Assembly: GCA_030141605.1 (NCBI GenBank)
Contig: JAQGDQ010000912.1
Location: forward strand, 1 to 64,000
DNA length: 64,000 nt
DNA from: Tubiluchus corallicola
Taxonomy: Eukaryota; Priapulida; Priapulimorpha; Priapulimorphida; Tubiluchidae
Direction of reading: 5' to 3'
Part shown: positions 52,501 through 62,615 of the stretch, one piece after another
Layout of the letters: every line of letters starts with the position of its first letter
Numbering within the stretch: the first letter of the stretch is position 1
Translations under genes and position numbers: made by a program
Notes under the pieces: model-generated
What the model saw: the letters and a program-made list of their open reading frames with translations, nothing else
Told to the model about the DNA's origin: nothing
Databases searched by the model: none

Positions 52501-55500
52501 TGCTTCTTTGCTCTTTCTTCTTTTTCTCAATCCGCTTTCATTTGGGGTGCCCGCAACAAGTAATTACTTTTTGAGCATCCAGTAGGCCAGCTTAACACTT
52601 TGGGTAGATAATATTACCAAATCATTAAAGTTTTTTGATGTTCTATGCTGTAATAGTTGTTGTGGATTCAATGAACGAATGGAAATCAAGGCATAGTTTA
52701 GCTGATTTAACAGCTAAACATTTTGAAAGAATTTTGTGTCAAAATCCCTTAACTTTTTTTGATGAATTGCATTAAGACAAAGAAGCAGTTGATAACTTAT
52801 TTCAATAACTTATTTTTTGCTAATTTAATACATTTAATTAATTACTGTTAAAATATATTTTAGTCTTGTTATGGTGACTGGAGTGACTGGATTTGTGTTT
52901 GTTATTCAGTCCAGTAGCGATGTCCTAAAACCGAAATATTGCCTTTTCCGAAATGCTAAAGTGGTTGTCAGTACTTTACTTTTCTTTACTTTACTTTACT
53001 TTACTTTACTTTACTTTACTTTACTTTACTTTACTCTACTCTACTCCACTCCACTCCACTCCACTCCACTCCACTCCACTCCACTTCACTCCACTCCACT
53101 CCGCTCCACTCTACTCTACTTTACTACTATACTTTAGCGGGACTCTAAAGCTTAAATAGACCCACTTTGCATGCCCCATCAGTTGGCTACAGGCGTAACT
53201 TTCTTGCTGCAGTTCCACTTTGTTATAAATTTCTTTGCAGTTTTCATGACTGCCCAGTTGGCTGTATTGGCATGTATTCACCAAGTACAGTTCAAGAATC
53301 TTCTAATCTGCTTCTGGTGAAATTGCAATTTCTTATTATTTTACAAATCATCTGCTAACATCTTGGCTTAACGAGACATCACGTGGAGGTGCATTCAAGT
53401 CTTGAAATTCGGTTAAGCACCGTAAGTTCAAAACATGTAGCGCAACGTTCAAAAGTTTTTCTCTCACTAAATAGATGAGCCTTCGGCTATTTGAAAGTGA
53501 TTTACAAAAAGGAATTGTACATTGTTCTAATTGTTGTCTTTTGTTATTGGTATGTGATATTGTCTTCTGTTGTGGTAAAATAAGGGCATTTTCCTTCTAA
53601 ATTAATAAGTTGTTTATTTTTTAAACTGTTGTTGTCCTATCCCACTTTACTCTGCCGTGTTCTACCCTGCACTCTCTTGTTCTATCATGCCCTGTCCTGC
53701 CCTGTCCTGCCCTGTTCTAACCTGTCCTATCATGTCCTGTCAAACCCTGTTCTGTCTGTTCCACAATGCTTTGTTCTGCCCCGTTCTGCCCCATACTATC
53801 ATGCTCTGTTCTGCCCTGTTCTACCTTGTCCTGTCATGCTCAGTGCTACCCTGTCCTATTGTGTCCTGTCCTGCACTGTTCTAACCTGTCCTATCATGCC
53901 CTGTCCTGCCCTGTTCTACCCTGTCCTGTCATGCTCAGTGCTACCCTGTCCTATTGTGTCCTGTCCAGCCCTGTTCTGCCCCATACTATCATACTCTGTT
54001 CTGCCATGTTCTACCCTGTCCTATCATGTTCTGTCCAGCCCTGTTCTACCCTGTATTATTACGTCCTGTTCAGGTCTATTCTACCCTCCCCTATCATGCT
54101 CTGTCCTGCCCTGTCCTACGCTGTCCTATCATGCTCTGTCCAGCCCTGTTCTACCCTGTCCTATCATGCTCAGTCCTGCCCTGTTCTACCCTGTCCTATC
54201 ATGCTCAGTCCAGCCCTGTTCTACCCTGTCCTATCATGCTCAGTCCAGCCCTGTTCTACCCTGTCCTATCATGCTCTGTCCAGCCCTGTTCTACCCTGTC
54301 CTATCATGCTCAGTTTTGCCCATTCTACCCTGTCCTATCATGCTCAGTCCAGCCCTGTTCTACCCTGCCCTATCATGCTCTGTCCTGCCCTGTTCTACCT
54401 TGTCATATCATGTCATGTCCTGCCCTGTTCTGCCTTGTTCTATCATGCTCAGTTCTACCCTGTTCTACCTAGTCTTATCATGTTCTGTCCTGCCCTGTTC
54501 TACCCTGTCCTAGTATGCTCTGTCCTGCCCTGTTCTGCACTGTTCTATCATGTCCTGTTCTTCCTTGTTCTATACTGTCCTATCATGTCCTGTCTTGTCC
54601 TGTTTCGCCCAGTCCTGCTAATTTGTCACGTCTCATTACCTCACCTCATCTCAAATGACATTATTTCACCTCACACTCTCTTACCTTATCTTATTCATAG
54701 AGCATTTAGTGCACTTTTTATTATTTTATATTCAGCTGAATTGGCTCAAACTTGTCACAGTGGCTACAAAGGAAATTTAATCAGTTGGAGAAGAGATCTT
54801 ATCACATTGTACGGTTCTGCAACTGTGGTCACTCCGAGTGACTGTCCAGTGGAAGAAACAAGTGAACAGTTGTGTTTTGACCCTCCTGTAATGCAAGCAG
54901 AAGACGGGGTAATTAAAATCAATAATTTTGTAGTGTATATTTCCAAATGATGTTTTTGATAGCAGCAACGTAAATTCATTACATGTTCGTAACATTGATA
55001 GTGTTTCTGGTTTTCAGGGCTTACATTTCTTAAAGTTGAAAAATATAAATAAATAAATACATACATACAGTAAGTCCTCGCTTAACGATGCTAATACGTT
55101 TCAGCAAAACACGACGTTAAGCGAAACGTCGTTAAAAGAAACCAAAACTTCCAAAGAAAAAAAGCAAAAGAATTGAGATACATTTCAGAGGCAAAAATCA
55201 ATGCTGTTTAAATCATATAAATTAAACGTTTTATGAGTTTCGTTATGGTTTCTGCTAATTAATTGCTTTCTGCTTTCTTAAAAGGTGTCAAATGTTCAGC
55301 GTCATTAAAACGAAACTTTGCTAAACGGTCAGTCGTTAAGCGGGGAGTTACTATATTTTACACACTTGTCATTGCATTCATCCAGTGGACACCAGTTCAA
55401 ATCGAGGCCCAGCATACTTCCACAATTAATATTAAGCTGAGCCAAAACTCTGTGAAGACAGGCACAAGCTCTTAAAAAGTCTAGGAGTAAAATTAACATA

Positions 55501-58426
55501 ACTCCTAATGAAAATAAAAAAAATTCTCAAACCATTTCGTAAAATCGTGGATCTAACTGGCCATTTTTATTGGACCAAAAATTTGATTTGATGAGTAAGC
55601 AGCAGACGTTGCTCTACAATGCTCTAAACACTTCACAGAACATTTCAGAAGTTGTTTGCCTTGATTCTTGGCCAGTAACTGTAAGTATGGTAAATCATGG
55701 CATACAACCAACCTTTTTTTGTCTCAGCTTTATTAGAAAAGCTATTGACGTTGGTTTACTTTCACGTCCTTCTTAAAATCATAATCATTGCATTTTACTA
55801 TGTGCATAGATGTGCTAAGAATGCATTATGCATTGATTTTGAATGCGCATGAGTACTGTAATAAGCCTTTTCTCAGGTGTGCATGCACAGTTGCTGTACG
55901 TCAAAGGTTAAGTGTACCTCAGCAATGCATCTTAACTACAAATGCCACGTGACGTGTGGGTAAAGCAAAGCCATCTGCGGCATCAATTCAGGAACTTCAG
56001 TTGTTTTACGCAGACTTTACTTAATTATGCATTAGTCTGTGCGAAGAGTGCTTTACTAGCAGGATCTTGCTTGGCAACAGGAAAAAATGAACTAGGCAAT
56101 TTTCTAGCTAGTTGTTAAAAACTGTTACTATTACAATAGCATAGGCTGCGAGGCGTTGTCAAGGGTACACAAATGCATTGTCTGGTTCACTTAACCTTTG
56201 AACTCTTCACGATGATTATCATTCGCTGGAACTGTGAAAAGGCTTAATAGTGCTACATAAAATGCTAGCACGCTCTACTTTATCCAGCTAATGATAACAT
56301 TAAGACTTTTTATCTATTTTTTAGTCTAGTCTTCTCTGGACTTTTTTACTTTAAAGAACCATCCCTTTAAGAAAGCTGTTGTCACAATGACAAGTGTATA
56401 ATCATGACTCTCACTAATGTTCGTTAATGGGAGCCAAATTTCAAAAATACACAAATCCTAACAAAATGGATTTGAAATTACTTGCCCTGTTACGTTAAAA
56501 AATATACCCATAGTTTATCTTATCTGTGAGCTTTTGTTAAGTTAAGTCACTGTGACTTATGAATTTGATAAAAATGAACACAGTTTAGGTCAAAGGTCAA
56601 CTTGAATGAATTTTGTGTCTACTCATAATTTTTTGACTTGAAATATTCAATTGAACAATTTTTGAAAAGCAATTAAACCTAAAACTTCACATTTTATAAA
56701 AATTAAGGATTCGATCATCTTTGCCCCCATTACTCCCTTTACCCTCTACAAAAATTGTTGACATTTTGCAGAGTGTTACCCAAGCTAGATTTGTTCAGTG
56801 TACCTCAAACAATTCAAATCAGTTTTGCAGAGGGTTACTCAAGCTAGCTTTTGTTCAGCATACCTCAAACAATTCAAATCAGTTTTGCAGAAGTTACCCA
56901 AGCTAGATTTGTTCAGCATACCTCAGACAATTCAAATCAGTTTTGCAGAGGGTTTACCCAAGATAGATTTGTTCAGCATACCTCAAACAATTCAAATCAG
57001 TTTTGCAGAGGGTTACCCAAGCTAGATTTGTTTGGCATACCTCAAACAATTCAAATCAGTTTTGCAGAGGGTTACCCAAGCTTGATTTGTTCAGCATGCC
57101 TCAAACAATTCAAATCAGTTTTGCAGAGGGTTACCCAAGCTAGATTTGTTCAGTAAACCTCAAACAATTCAAATCAGTTTTGCAGAAGTTACCCACGCTA
57201 GATTTGTTCAGCATACCTCAAACAATTCAAATCAGTTTTGCAGAGGGTTACCCAAGCTAGATTTGTTCAGTAAACCTCAAACAATTCAAATCAGTTTTGC
57301 AGAGGGTTACCCACGCTAGATTTGTTTGGCATGCCTCAAACAATTCAAATCAGTTTTGCAGAGGGTTACCCAAGCTAGATTTGTTCAGTAAACCTCAAAC
57401 AATTCAAATCAGTTTTGCAGAGGGTTACCCACGCTAGATTTGTTTGGCATGCCTCAAACAATTCAAATCAGTTTTGCAGAGGGTTACCCAAGCTAGATTT
57501 GTTCAGTAAACCTCAAACAATTCAAATCAGTTTTGCAGAGGGTTACCCACGCTAGATTTGTTTGGCATGCCTCAAACAATTCAAATCAGTTTTGCAGAGG
57601 GTTACCCAAGCTAGATTTGTTCAGTAAACCTCAAACAATTCAAATCAGTTTTGCAGAGGGTTACCCACGCTAGATTTGTTTGGCATGCCTCAAACAATTC
57701 AAATCAGTTTTGCAGAGGGTTACCCAAGCTAGATTTGTTCAGTAAACCTCAAACAATTCAAATCAGTTTTGCAGAGGGTTACCCACGCTAGATTTGTTTG
57801 GCATGCCTCAAACAATTCAAATCAGTTTTGCAGAGGGTTACCCAAGCTAGATTTGTTCAGTAAACCTCAAACAATTCAAATCAGTTTTGCAGAGGGTTAC
57901 CCAAGTTTGATTTGTTCAGTAAACCTCAAACAATGCAAAACCTTTTAGTCATGAGACGTTAAAACTATTCTTCTACCATTCGTAACATTGACATTTTCTG
58001 GCATTGTGCAGTTTTGCCCTGATGGATACGAAGCGCATCTGGGATTCTGCTACAAATTTCACGGGACACCTGAGATCCACTTAGATGCTCATGATATATG
58101 CGCCTCCGAAGGTGGAACACTGGCTAAGATTGACACTGATTGCAAGTGGGACTCTCTCTCAAAGTTGATTCGTCCGGAGCCTGAATCAGAAAGGTACATT
58201 AATATCTGTAACAAGATATCTTGCTTACAAGTAGGTGAGGATGTATTCATCTTTTGCTGAAAACAAGGGAGAAAAACGAAGAAGGAAAGGAAAGAGACAC
58301 AGAAAGGAGAGTGTAAATGCAAGGGGAAGAGGAAAAAAGTGCAAGTGTGACAGAGAAGAGAGAGTGGTAGAGAGAGAGAGACACAGAGAGAAAGAGAGAG
58401 AGACAGCGAGAGAGAGAGAGAGGTAT

Positions 58427-58491
<65 letters not shown>

Positions 58492-61400
58492 GAGAGAGAG
58501 AGAGGAGACACAGAGAGAGAGAGAGAGAGAGAGAGAGTACAATACTTGTTGTTTTTCATTTTCTGCGTTATATATTCCATTTGTAATTAGAGATTGTGTT
58601 TTAAATCTAAATAACTGGTATTTAATGATCTTTTGTGATATTTTCCATTTCTTTCTTTCTTCATAAGATATTATGTCTTGCCCATTTGTGCATTGCTAAT
58701 ACATGTCTAATAATCATGTGTGTCACAGTAAAAATTTGTTATGGTTTTCTATTGTGTTTATATTGCCGAACATGAAATTTTCATATTTAAATTTAGTTTG
58801 TAAGTTGAATTGTCCAACGATTGTCTAGGATAGATTCAGACTTTCAGACTAACTTTAAAATAACTAAAATGTTTGAAAAATAAACTGAAGTCTGTTATTT
58901 GATATGTTACAGTATTGTGGACAATGTCTGGATTGGACTTACCTATGAAGGACAGGATTGGGAGTGGGAAGATGGGGCACAGTTGCAGGAATTTGATAAA
59001 TGGGCTGAAAATGAACCACAGGGTAAATTTACTCTGCATATAATTTTTTCTTTAATTTTATTTATTTATTTATTATGTTGTTAAAGGAAGACAGGATGAT
59101 TTTTCACACAATCCCATTTTCAAGTCAATAAAAATTATAGATTTTAACTCAATTAATACTGCAAAGTTGTTTCTGATAAAATTAAATAATAGATTAAAAT
59201 CTTAATTAACAGCGGGCGAGCCCAAAACTATTGACGACCTCACAAACTAACATAATTTTCAACAGAAAAAATATTCCACGAGCGTGTTGCACGTGTTTGA
59301 GAAAGAGGAAATTGAAGTACAGTGCTGCTGTAAGAGATTCAGTGAGTTGTACTAAAACTAGGCAAGTTTTAAGATAAAAAATAAAGTTTCAAATTTACGG
59401 CTGCACTCACGCATGAGCTGTCGAATGTGTGTAGTTCGTCTCAAACTAACACATGTGAAACGAGAGGTACAGCACTTGTTTTTTGTGCAATGCATTTCGG
59501 AAATGCAGGCGCTAGTGCCCGTCTAACTAACGAATGGCGAATTGCATGTACCAGCGAAGAACTAGTAGCGCGAACGTGAAATTTTGTTTGTGTGGTAATA
59601 ATTCTTTCACGTAAGTCACTTTTGAAAAAATAGCATGTTTCCTTTCAATATTTTAAAGAGTAGATTGCTTTGACCTACAGTTTAAGATTGGGTCCGGTTT
59701 TGCTTTAAATAATTCAGCATTGAGTGTTATTAGATCAGTATATTTAGTAGACTCAGCCAGGCAGGACTAATGAGAGGATTTTTAGGGGGCCTGGGTAAGA
59801 CAAATTTTGGGCCGCCACTCTCTCCTGTGCAAGGTTATGAAGACTATAATATACAAAAATGTTCAATAATCATTATTTGTTAGTAACTGGAATAGGTTTA
59901 TTCACAGTGAACCATAATACGTTTCATTTTCTGCTAACTGAGATTGACCGATTGGTAGAAAACCTATGGACGAGCTTTGACCGTACAAAACTGACGTTAG
60001 GATTACAAAATTGGAAATTATCGTGTGGCGGGACCAGCACAAAAATTGTTAGACACAACATGCATAAATCAAGTTAAAGCTTCGTATGTTTTACAATACC
60101 AGCTGTCTAGTGTTTAGCATATGAAGCAAATGTAGGTGATAAAAATATTGTCCAACTATGCAAAATTTAGCATTTCTAAGTTCTAACTTACCATTGCATA
60201 GCTAGAGTAGGGCATGTGATTCTGATACACACAAATACTGGTCATTCTAACGTACAAAATTTAATATTCATGGCCCGGGTGCAAAACTAATCTGCCCCTC
60301 GTGTGTGATTAAACAGTTCTGGGAGGTTTCCAGGTGCAGCTTGGTTTTGATCTGTCCCGAATCTTCGTAGTAGGCACGAAATGTAAATGTCATACTTGTC
60401 AGTTTTGTGGGTAATTACAATGATGAGGTTAAAAGTTTATAAACAACAATGGAAAGGTGAATTATCTGTGTAGTCACAAGCTGTGGTTGCTGCATAGTTA
60501 AGCAAAGCTGTGTCTGCTTAGCAAATGCAAATAAAAATTCTCTTTCTTGGCTGTTTCACCTGCCTCCGTCCCCAGCTTTTGTCTCAGTGGTAGACAGCTA
60601 AATTCAGTAGAAACAAGGAGGTACCCATCTATTTACCGATCAGCCATCATGTTGCTTAACTTTGGTTGCAAATCACACCCATGCCATATTTAGTCACTCG
60701 TGCTCAGCAGCTTGTTAAATGATAATGTTTGGCGCCTACACAGTGTTGTGAAAGACATCAATTAAACAATTATACTTCTGAAATGTGAATAGGCGTGAAG
60801 CGTGCGATGATCAGCATTCATTGTGCGGCCAGTAATCATTCTAATCTGGAACTGTCTACTGTGATATTAATTGATTGATTGATTGACTGATTGATTGACT
60901 GATTGATTGATTGATTGTGATATTAATAAATAAATGTTGAACATTTTTCTAGAGAGCAGTAATGAGGAACATGCTTGCATAGAACTCAGCAAAACTGCTG
61001 ATTCAGCATACTATTGGAAAAAAGAAGAGTGCGGTAACAACAAAACAGTTGTATGTGAGTACGCTGCAGCTGAATCTGGTATGTACTATAAATTTACATT
61101 CTGTTTACTGTCTAAGTTCTAATCAAACTTTTTCGTAAATTTCAGGAAAAGTGGTCCTGTGTAGCAGGTTAGGGTTAGATTTTTAGTGTCGTAAGCGTCT
61201 TGGAGATCTACCCAATAATCACCCAAACAAATTTCACCAATCTGTGATAAACAAGATAGTGAGCAAAACCTTTCAGGAAACTGGCTTGTGTCTTTTAATC
61301 AGACATTTTGTATTTATTGCTACTCTAATTTGTATCTAATTACAATTGTAATTGTAGTTTATTGTCCACTTCAGCATAATTGCAATTCAGATTATAACTG

Positions 61401-62615
61401 TCATACATGAAACCAATTGTAGTTACAATAATTGTAAAAGAACTATATTACTATAGTTACAAAACTACATAACAATTTATCAACAGGAAATATATGCTGC
61501 ATGGTGGTCAAGGATCAAGTCTTGTAAGATCATCATGAAAAGTGGAGAAAAAACTGCTTAATTAACAAGAGAAAGAATCATAGAAAAACAGAGAATAGTA
61601 AAGATAAAATAATAGAATAAGATAGAGAAAGAGAGAAGAGAAATGAAATAGAAAGGAGTTCAGCGGAGATACGTGATGCAAAAGTATGAAAATATCAACT
61701 GTAAAGTAACCAGTCGTGGGATGTACTGTAACTATGGAACTTCATGGCATAACCAGAGAATGCTTTATAAGTAGGTTTTGATAGTGTAGTTTCGTGCTTT
61801 TGTCTATGTAAATTTATTATCAATGTCTTAAGATGTATTTCATTGTGCTTTTACTCGTTAATTGTAGGTATTATTTTTTATTTGTATTTTTATATATTAT
61901 TTTATTTTGCTTATAGTAAAACAGTACAGCAGCACAGAGCGGCAGCAGTAAATTATTAAGCAGTACCGAGATGCTGCGTAGCGCTGTGTAAGGCTGTAAA
62001 AATAATTTATTGTTGTTGTCGTCGTCGTCCCCGTTGCTGTTGATGTTTTTACGATCATCATCATCATCATATCCATCATCATCATCATCATCATCATTTA
62101 TCATCATCACCATCACCACCACCATCAGCACCACAATCACCACCACCATCACCACCACCATCACCATCATCACCACCATCATCACCACCGTCATCACCAC
62201 CACCATAACCACCACCATCACCTCCAACATCACCACGACCATCACCACCGTCATCATCATCATTGACCCACCTAAAATCTGTTCCCCTTCAGGCAATAAT
62301 AACTAAACAAAAATTGTTTGTCCAACTGCTTGTCCTTTTCTTTATACTAGACCGTCCCAAACAAGTTCAATGCTAATTTCACTTACTTGTTTCTTTCAAT
62401 ATTTTAGCACTCAGCCTTGAATGTCCTAGTGACTGGAGTTCACAACTAGGACTTTGTCTCAAAGTCTTGAACTTCAACGATGGTAAAACATTTTATCAAG
62501 CAGAAAGGAAATGTCACGAAAACGCTGATGGACGCCTTAGTCACCTTGCAAAAGTTGATTCTCATGGAAAACTTACTGTAATTGTGGAGAATCTATTGAA
62601 CCGTGATTCACATGA
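49415..62615 (+). CDS. Gene P: paralogous pentraxin / C-type-lectin gene (both ends incomplete)
   Basis: Nine confident exons join with matched phases: P2-P6 make a complete pentraxin-like domain, P7-P9 a CTLD equivalent to CTLD A of gene M, and P10 the first exon of a CTLD equivalent to CTLD B. Exon order, lengths and phases match gene M (for example P6 and M8 are both 173 bp, P10 and M12 both 208 bp), but the pentraxin is not interrupted and its calcium-loop sequence is kept. The signal-peptide exon must lie upstream of 49415 and end in phase 1; I could not identify it. After P10 no further exon is recognisable before the window edge. The likely role is secreted pattern recognition, from domain content only. 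Confidence 0.85.
49541..49650. repeat. 22-bp tandem array fused to splice donor
   Basis: Five copies of TAAATAAATGTGAAGATCAC TT. The first T of the array is the T of the P2 donor GT, so the splice site is partly made of the repeat. Later units lack the G before TAAAT and so do not duplicate the donor. Confidence 0.92.
49695..50063. mobile_element. MITE, copy 1 of an inverted pair
   Basis: Begins TTAAGCCTTTTCACAGTTTC and ends near CTTTGACCTACAGCAACC. The same element occurs inverted at 55863-56245 (shared blocks: AAGCAAGATCCTGCTAGTAAA, CGTCACGTGACG-like centre, CTTAACCTTTGA). Right terminus degenerate. Intron P2-P3. Confidence 0.75.
50064..50935. other. Intron sequence, no recognised feature
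   Basis: AT-rich sequence between the MITE and exon P3. Nothing supported. Confidence 0.45.
50936..51060 (+). CDS. Exon P3: pentraxin-like domain, second part
   Basis: 125 bp, phase 0 in and phase 2 out, with acceptor tttcag and donor gtaaga. It encodes WVLTYNGFSRGALVSYAVEG and LLFMDTNNQLEFSVNQ. Homologous to M3. Confidence 0.87.
51438..51559 (+). CDS. Exon P4: pentraxin-like domain with HxC signature
   Basis: 122 bp, phase 2 in and phase 1 out. It encodes VTWAKPLPDGSFHHLCVTYN and NGEYALYVDGELFNSANSG. HHLCVTY corresponds to the pentraxin H-x-C-x-[ST]-W signature with Y for W. Homologous to M4. The following phase-1 intron is the one that received a CTLD in gene M. Confidence 0.88.
51680..51911. 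mobile_element. Fold-back element, about 90-bp inverted arms
   Basis: The left arm runs from TAATTAAGAACAACACAATT through AAAATCATGTCAAACGTTTT to CTGTCATCATC. The right arm is its inverted copy (GATGATGGCAGTAGCAG...CATGATTTTAACGTTTTAAAG), with about 45 bp between. It sits in the P4-P5 intron, the position where gene M carries the inserted CTLD. Confidence 0.82.
52014..52160 (+). CDS. Exon P5: pentraxin-like domain with calcium-loop sequence
   Basis: 147 bp, phase 1 in and out. It encodes GGSLIIGQDQDSVGGDF, GQSFMGEITDVIMTTHVL and ends ATDVG. G-Q-[DE]-Q-D-S-x-G-G-x-F...F-x-G-E-I is a hallmark of calcium-binding pentraxins, so the calcium ligands appear retained. Gene M has lost 42 bp here. Confidence 0.88.
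52161..52960. other. Intron sequence, no recognised feature
   Basis: AT-rich part of the P5-P6 intron without recognisable elements. Confidence 0.45.
52974..53128. repeat. (TTTAC)n(TCCAC)n pentanucleotide tract
   Basis: TTTAC repeats pass into TCTAC, then TCCAC, then back to TCTAC/TTTAC: a symmetric ladder of single-base variants. Confidence 0.95.
53636..54620. repeat. Pentamer-based minisatellite (about 35-bp super-unit)
   Basis: Built from CTGTC, CTATC, ATGCT, CAGTC, CAGCC, CTGTT and CTACC pentamers; in the middle they form regular 35-bp units (CTATCATGCTCAGTCCAGCC followed by CTGTTCTACCCTGTC). The open frames of up to 394 codons on the plus strand are repeat artefacts, but one runs into exon P6. 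Confidence 0.93.
54736..54908 (+). CDS. Exon P6: C-terminal part of pentraxin-like domain
   Basis: 173 bp, phase 1 in and phase 0 out. It encodes AQTCHSGYKGNLISWRRDL, ATVVTPSDCPVE and QLCFDPP. Homologous to M8. A pentamer-based minisatellite (53636-54620) ends about 115 bp before the acceptor. Confidence 0.87.
55068..55353. mobile_element. pogo/Tigger-like MITE
   Basis: 286 bp with ends CAGTAAGTCCTCGCTTAACG and the complement of TAGTAACTCCCCGCTTAACG, flanked by TA. Ends of the CAGTAA.TCC.CGCTTAACG type are typical of pogo/Tigger-related mariner elements. It contains internal CGTTAAGCGAAACGTCGTTAA palindromic parts. Confidence 0.78.
55603..55680 (+). CDS. Candidate exon P6b: linker between pentraxin and CTLD
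   Basis: 78 bp open frame with acceptor gtaagcag and a strong gtaagt donor, phase 0 on both sides, exactly what the P6-P7 junction accepts. It would add QTLLYNALNTSQNISEVVC and DSWPVT, with one N-glycosylation sequon (NIS). No counterpart was seen in gene M and there is no domain match, so this could be an optional or spurious exon. Confidence 0.35.
55863..56245. mobile_element. MITE, copy 2 of an inverted pair
   Basis: Ends AAGCCTTTTCTCAGGTGTGC and ACTGTGAAAAGGCTT, inverted relative to the copy at 49695. Flanks read TAATA/TTAATA. The two copies enclose exons P3-P6 and the candidate linker P6b. Confidence 0.8.
56771..57945. repeat. 59-bp minisatellite, about 20 copies, dimeric in its second half
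   Basis: Unit reads AGTTTTGCAGAGGGTTACCC, AAGCTAGATTTGTTCAGCAT, ACCTCAAACAATTCAAATC. From about 57130 two variants alternate (AAGCTAG...TTCAGTAAACC and ACGCTAG...TTTGGCATGCC), giving a 118-bp higher-order unit. Each unit contains TCAGTTTTGCAG, a splice-acceptor-like motif, shortly upstream of the true P7 acceptor. Confidence 0.95.
58012..58193 (+). CDS. Exon P7: CTLD, first exon
   Basis: 182 bp, phase 0 in and phase 2 out. It encodes FCPDGYEAHLGFCYKFHG, AHDICASEGGTLAKIDTD and ends RPEPESE. Clear CTLD first half, homologous to M9. The acceptor is gtgcag, 66 bp after the end of the 59-bp repeat array; a (GA)n tract follows within 180 bp of the donor. Confidence 0.88.
58368..58540. repeat. (GA)n microsatellite
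   Basis: Imperfect AG tract about 175 bp after exon P7. Gene M has a (GA)n tract in its first intron, not at the equivalent place. Confidence 0.95.
58913..59022 (+). CDS. Exon P8: CTLD, middle exon
   Basis: 110 bp, phase 2 in and phase 1 out. It encodes NVWIGLTYEGQDWEWEDG and FDKWAENEPQ. WIGL, W-x-W-x-DG and W...NEP are CTLD core motifs. EPN is changed to EPQ, which argues against standard mannose-type calcium coordination. Confidence 0.87.
59023..60867. other. Intron P8-P9, no recognised gene
   Basis: AT-rich, with two short GC-richer patches: GGGGGCCTGGGTAAGACAAA near 59788 and GGCCCGGGTGCAAAACTAATC near 60270, partly similar to each other and possibly element ends. No coding exon found. 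Confidence 0.4.
60868..60917. repeat. (GATT)n microsatellite
   Basis: GATTGATTGACT repeats ending about 35 bp before the P9 acceptor. Confidence 0.92.
60953..61078 (+). CDS. Exon P9: CTLD, last exon
   Basis: 126 bp, phase 1 in and out. It encodes SSNEEHACIELSKTADSAYY, WKKEECGNNKTVVCEYAAA. The C-I-E-L...W...C...VVCE pattern closes the CTLD; WND is replaced by YWKKEE. It contains an N-glycosylation sequon (NKT). Homologous to M11. Confidence 0.87.
61079..62050. other. Intron P9-P10, no recognised gene
   Basis: AT-rich. Contains an interrupted palindromic TAATTACAATTGTAATTGTAG block near 61337 and a purine-rich AGAGAAAGAGAG stretch near 61565-61660. Confidence 0.4.
62055..62268. repeat. (CAT)n/(CAC)n compound microsatellite
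   Basis: ATCATCATC and CACCACCATCACC blocks about 140 bp before the P10 acceptor. Confidence 0.95.
62408..62615 (+). CDS. Exon P10: first exon of next CTLD
   Basis: 208 bp, phase 1 in and phase 2 out. It encodes LSLECPSDWSSQLGLCLKVL, FYQAERKCHENADGRLSHLA and KVDSHGKLTVIVENLLN. Same length and phases as M12. The donor is gtgagt. The remaining exons of this CTLD are not visible before 64000. Confidence 0.87.

Noticed and set aside
53766-54950. 394-codon plus-strand frame that runs from a pentamer repeat into exon P6
   Set aside because: The repeat part is low complexity (CPALFYPVLSC-like). P6 has a good acceptor at 54735 in the phase required by P5, so only that part is coding.
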